Assembly (NCBI GenBank): GCA_965368405.1
Contig: CBDUMS010000062.1
Location: 1 to 21,941 of the forward strand
Source: S012-113 sp965368405
Lineage (GTDB): Bacteria; Bacteroidota; Bacteroidia; Cytophagales; Cyclobacteriaceae
DNA: 21,941 bases
Reading direction: 5' to 3'
Below the pieces are notes generated by a model, which saw nothing but the letters and a program-made list of their open reading frames with translations, searched no databases and was not told where the DNA came from. Shown piece by piece: positions 21,551 through 21,941 of this stretch (position 1 is its first letter; each line of letters opens with the position of its first letter). A program made the position numbers and the translations under genes.

Positions 21551-21941
21551 TGACTTCTGATCACATAACGGATTCTATTCTATCTAAATTCAATATCCCC
21601 AAAGACAACTATAGCCTAGTTTCAAATACCACGGGTTTAATTAATAAAAGTTTTGCGGTAATCAATTCAGATGGCCTGCCTGTGTATTTTCTCCAGGAGA
21701 TTGACAAGGGCATCTTTAAAAATATTGAAGGCCTAATGTCCAATATTTGCCTAATCATATCACATTTTCAGAGTTTTGAGGAGCCCCAAGCACATATCGA
21801 ATTCATTTACACAAGCTCGAATAAATCCTATCTTAAAACTAATGAGGGTAGTTATTGGCGACTCTATAAATATTGCCCTGGTAAATCGTATGATAATGCC
21901 GAAAATAACGAAATGGCTGCTGTAGCAGGAAAATCTTATGG
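21550..21941 (+). CDS. NahK-like N-acetylhexosamine/amino-sugar kinase, N-terminal part
   Basis: The first 130 codons of a gene cut by the window end. The ATG shares its A with the stop codon of the namZ-like gene (TAATG). The peptide looks like the aminoglycoside-phosphotransferase fold and closely follows N-acetylhexosamine 1-kinase (NahK): a GLINKSF stretch at the nucleotide loop, then YFLQEIDKGIFKNIEGLMSN and YWRLYKYCPGKSYDN, equivalent to NahK's YxLQxxNxxIF...LMxN and WRVYKF...SYN segments. Such enzymes, and the related AmgK, phosphorylate the anomeric carbon of amino sugars. With NamZ upstream, MurNAc or GlcNAc is the likely substrate, by inference. The catalytic loop lies beyond the window. 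Confidence 0.8.
   Translation, partial: MTSDHITDSILSKFNIPKDNYSLVSNTTGLINKSFAVINSDGLPVYFLQEIDKGIFKNIEGLMSNICLIISHFQSFEEPQAHIEFIYTSSNKSYLKTNEGSYWRLYKYCPGKSYDNAENNEMAAVAGKSY

Noticed and set aside
1..21941. CRISPR arrays, insertion sequences, phage or integrase genes, tRNA/rRNA
   Set aside because: No repeat-spacer pattern, transposase or integrase motif, terminal repeats, or cloverleaf/rRNA sequence could be recognised by eye.

Overview
The window reads as ordinary chromosome from a Bacteroidota bacterium, most likely a Cytophagales-type organism (genus not determinable). Supporting signs are the gene order parA-parB-DUF5683-dapB-lepB, a TonB-dependent receptor with an N-terminal carboxypeptidase-like domain, LytTR/His-kinase signalling, DUF2141, DUF6132 and DUF1343 proteins, a general scarcity of Shine-Dalgarno sequences, and several matches to the Bacteroidota -7 promoter element TAnnTTTG. 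There are no tRNAs, rRNAs, CRISPR arrays, insertion sequences or phage genes. Gene packing is very tight and no gap exceeds about 235 bases.

Layout. (1) 236-5133, plus strand: a UPF0173 metallo-hydrolase, ParA, ParB, a DUF5683 membrane protein, DapB and signal peptidase I, a housekeeping cluster for chromosome segregation, lysine/peptidoglycan precursor synthesis and protein export. (2) 10176-5136, minus strand: a TonB-dependent receptor, a DUF2141 secreted protein, a TPR-like secreted protein, then a LytS-type histidine kinase and its LytTR response regulator, a single-direction unit linking an outer-membrane transporter to its own two-component system. (3) 16185-10275, minus strand: a run of eight genes with gaps of 1-9 bases or overlaps: a flippase-like membrane protein, GT2 glycosyltransferase, a small possible winged-helix protein, GAF-SpoIIE phosphatase, NodB-type deacetylase, second GT2 glycosyltransferase, MoaD and MoaE. 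The first six look like an uncharacterised glycolipid/glycan building and export system; the last two belong to molybdopterin synthesis. (4) ruvC at 16188-16754 on the plus strand is wedged between two minus-strand genes with only 1-2 bases on each side. (5) 17286-16756 an FMN-dependent reductase, and 18286-17447 an ATP-cone/PD-(D/E)XK nuclease. (6) 20223-18491, minus strand: rhodanese, thioredoxin-TPR, DUF6132 and DUF302, a thiol/sulfur cassette ended by a clear intrinsic terminator. (7) 20366 to the window end, plus strand: a NamZ-like exo-muramidase lipoprotein and the start of a NahK-like anomeric sugar kinase, consistent with peptidoglycan sugar salvage.

The most interesting candidates are the region 3 glycan operon, the ATP-cone nuclease, the NamZ-kinase pair, the histidine kinase with a predicted periplasmic CPNC motif, and the no-gap arrangement around ruvC with an orphan plus-strand terminator beyond it. 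Assignments rest on motif recognition by eye; no database search was run.
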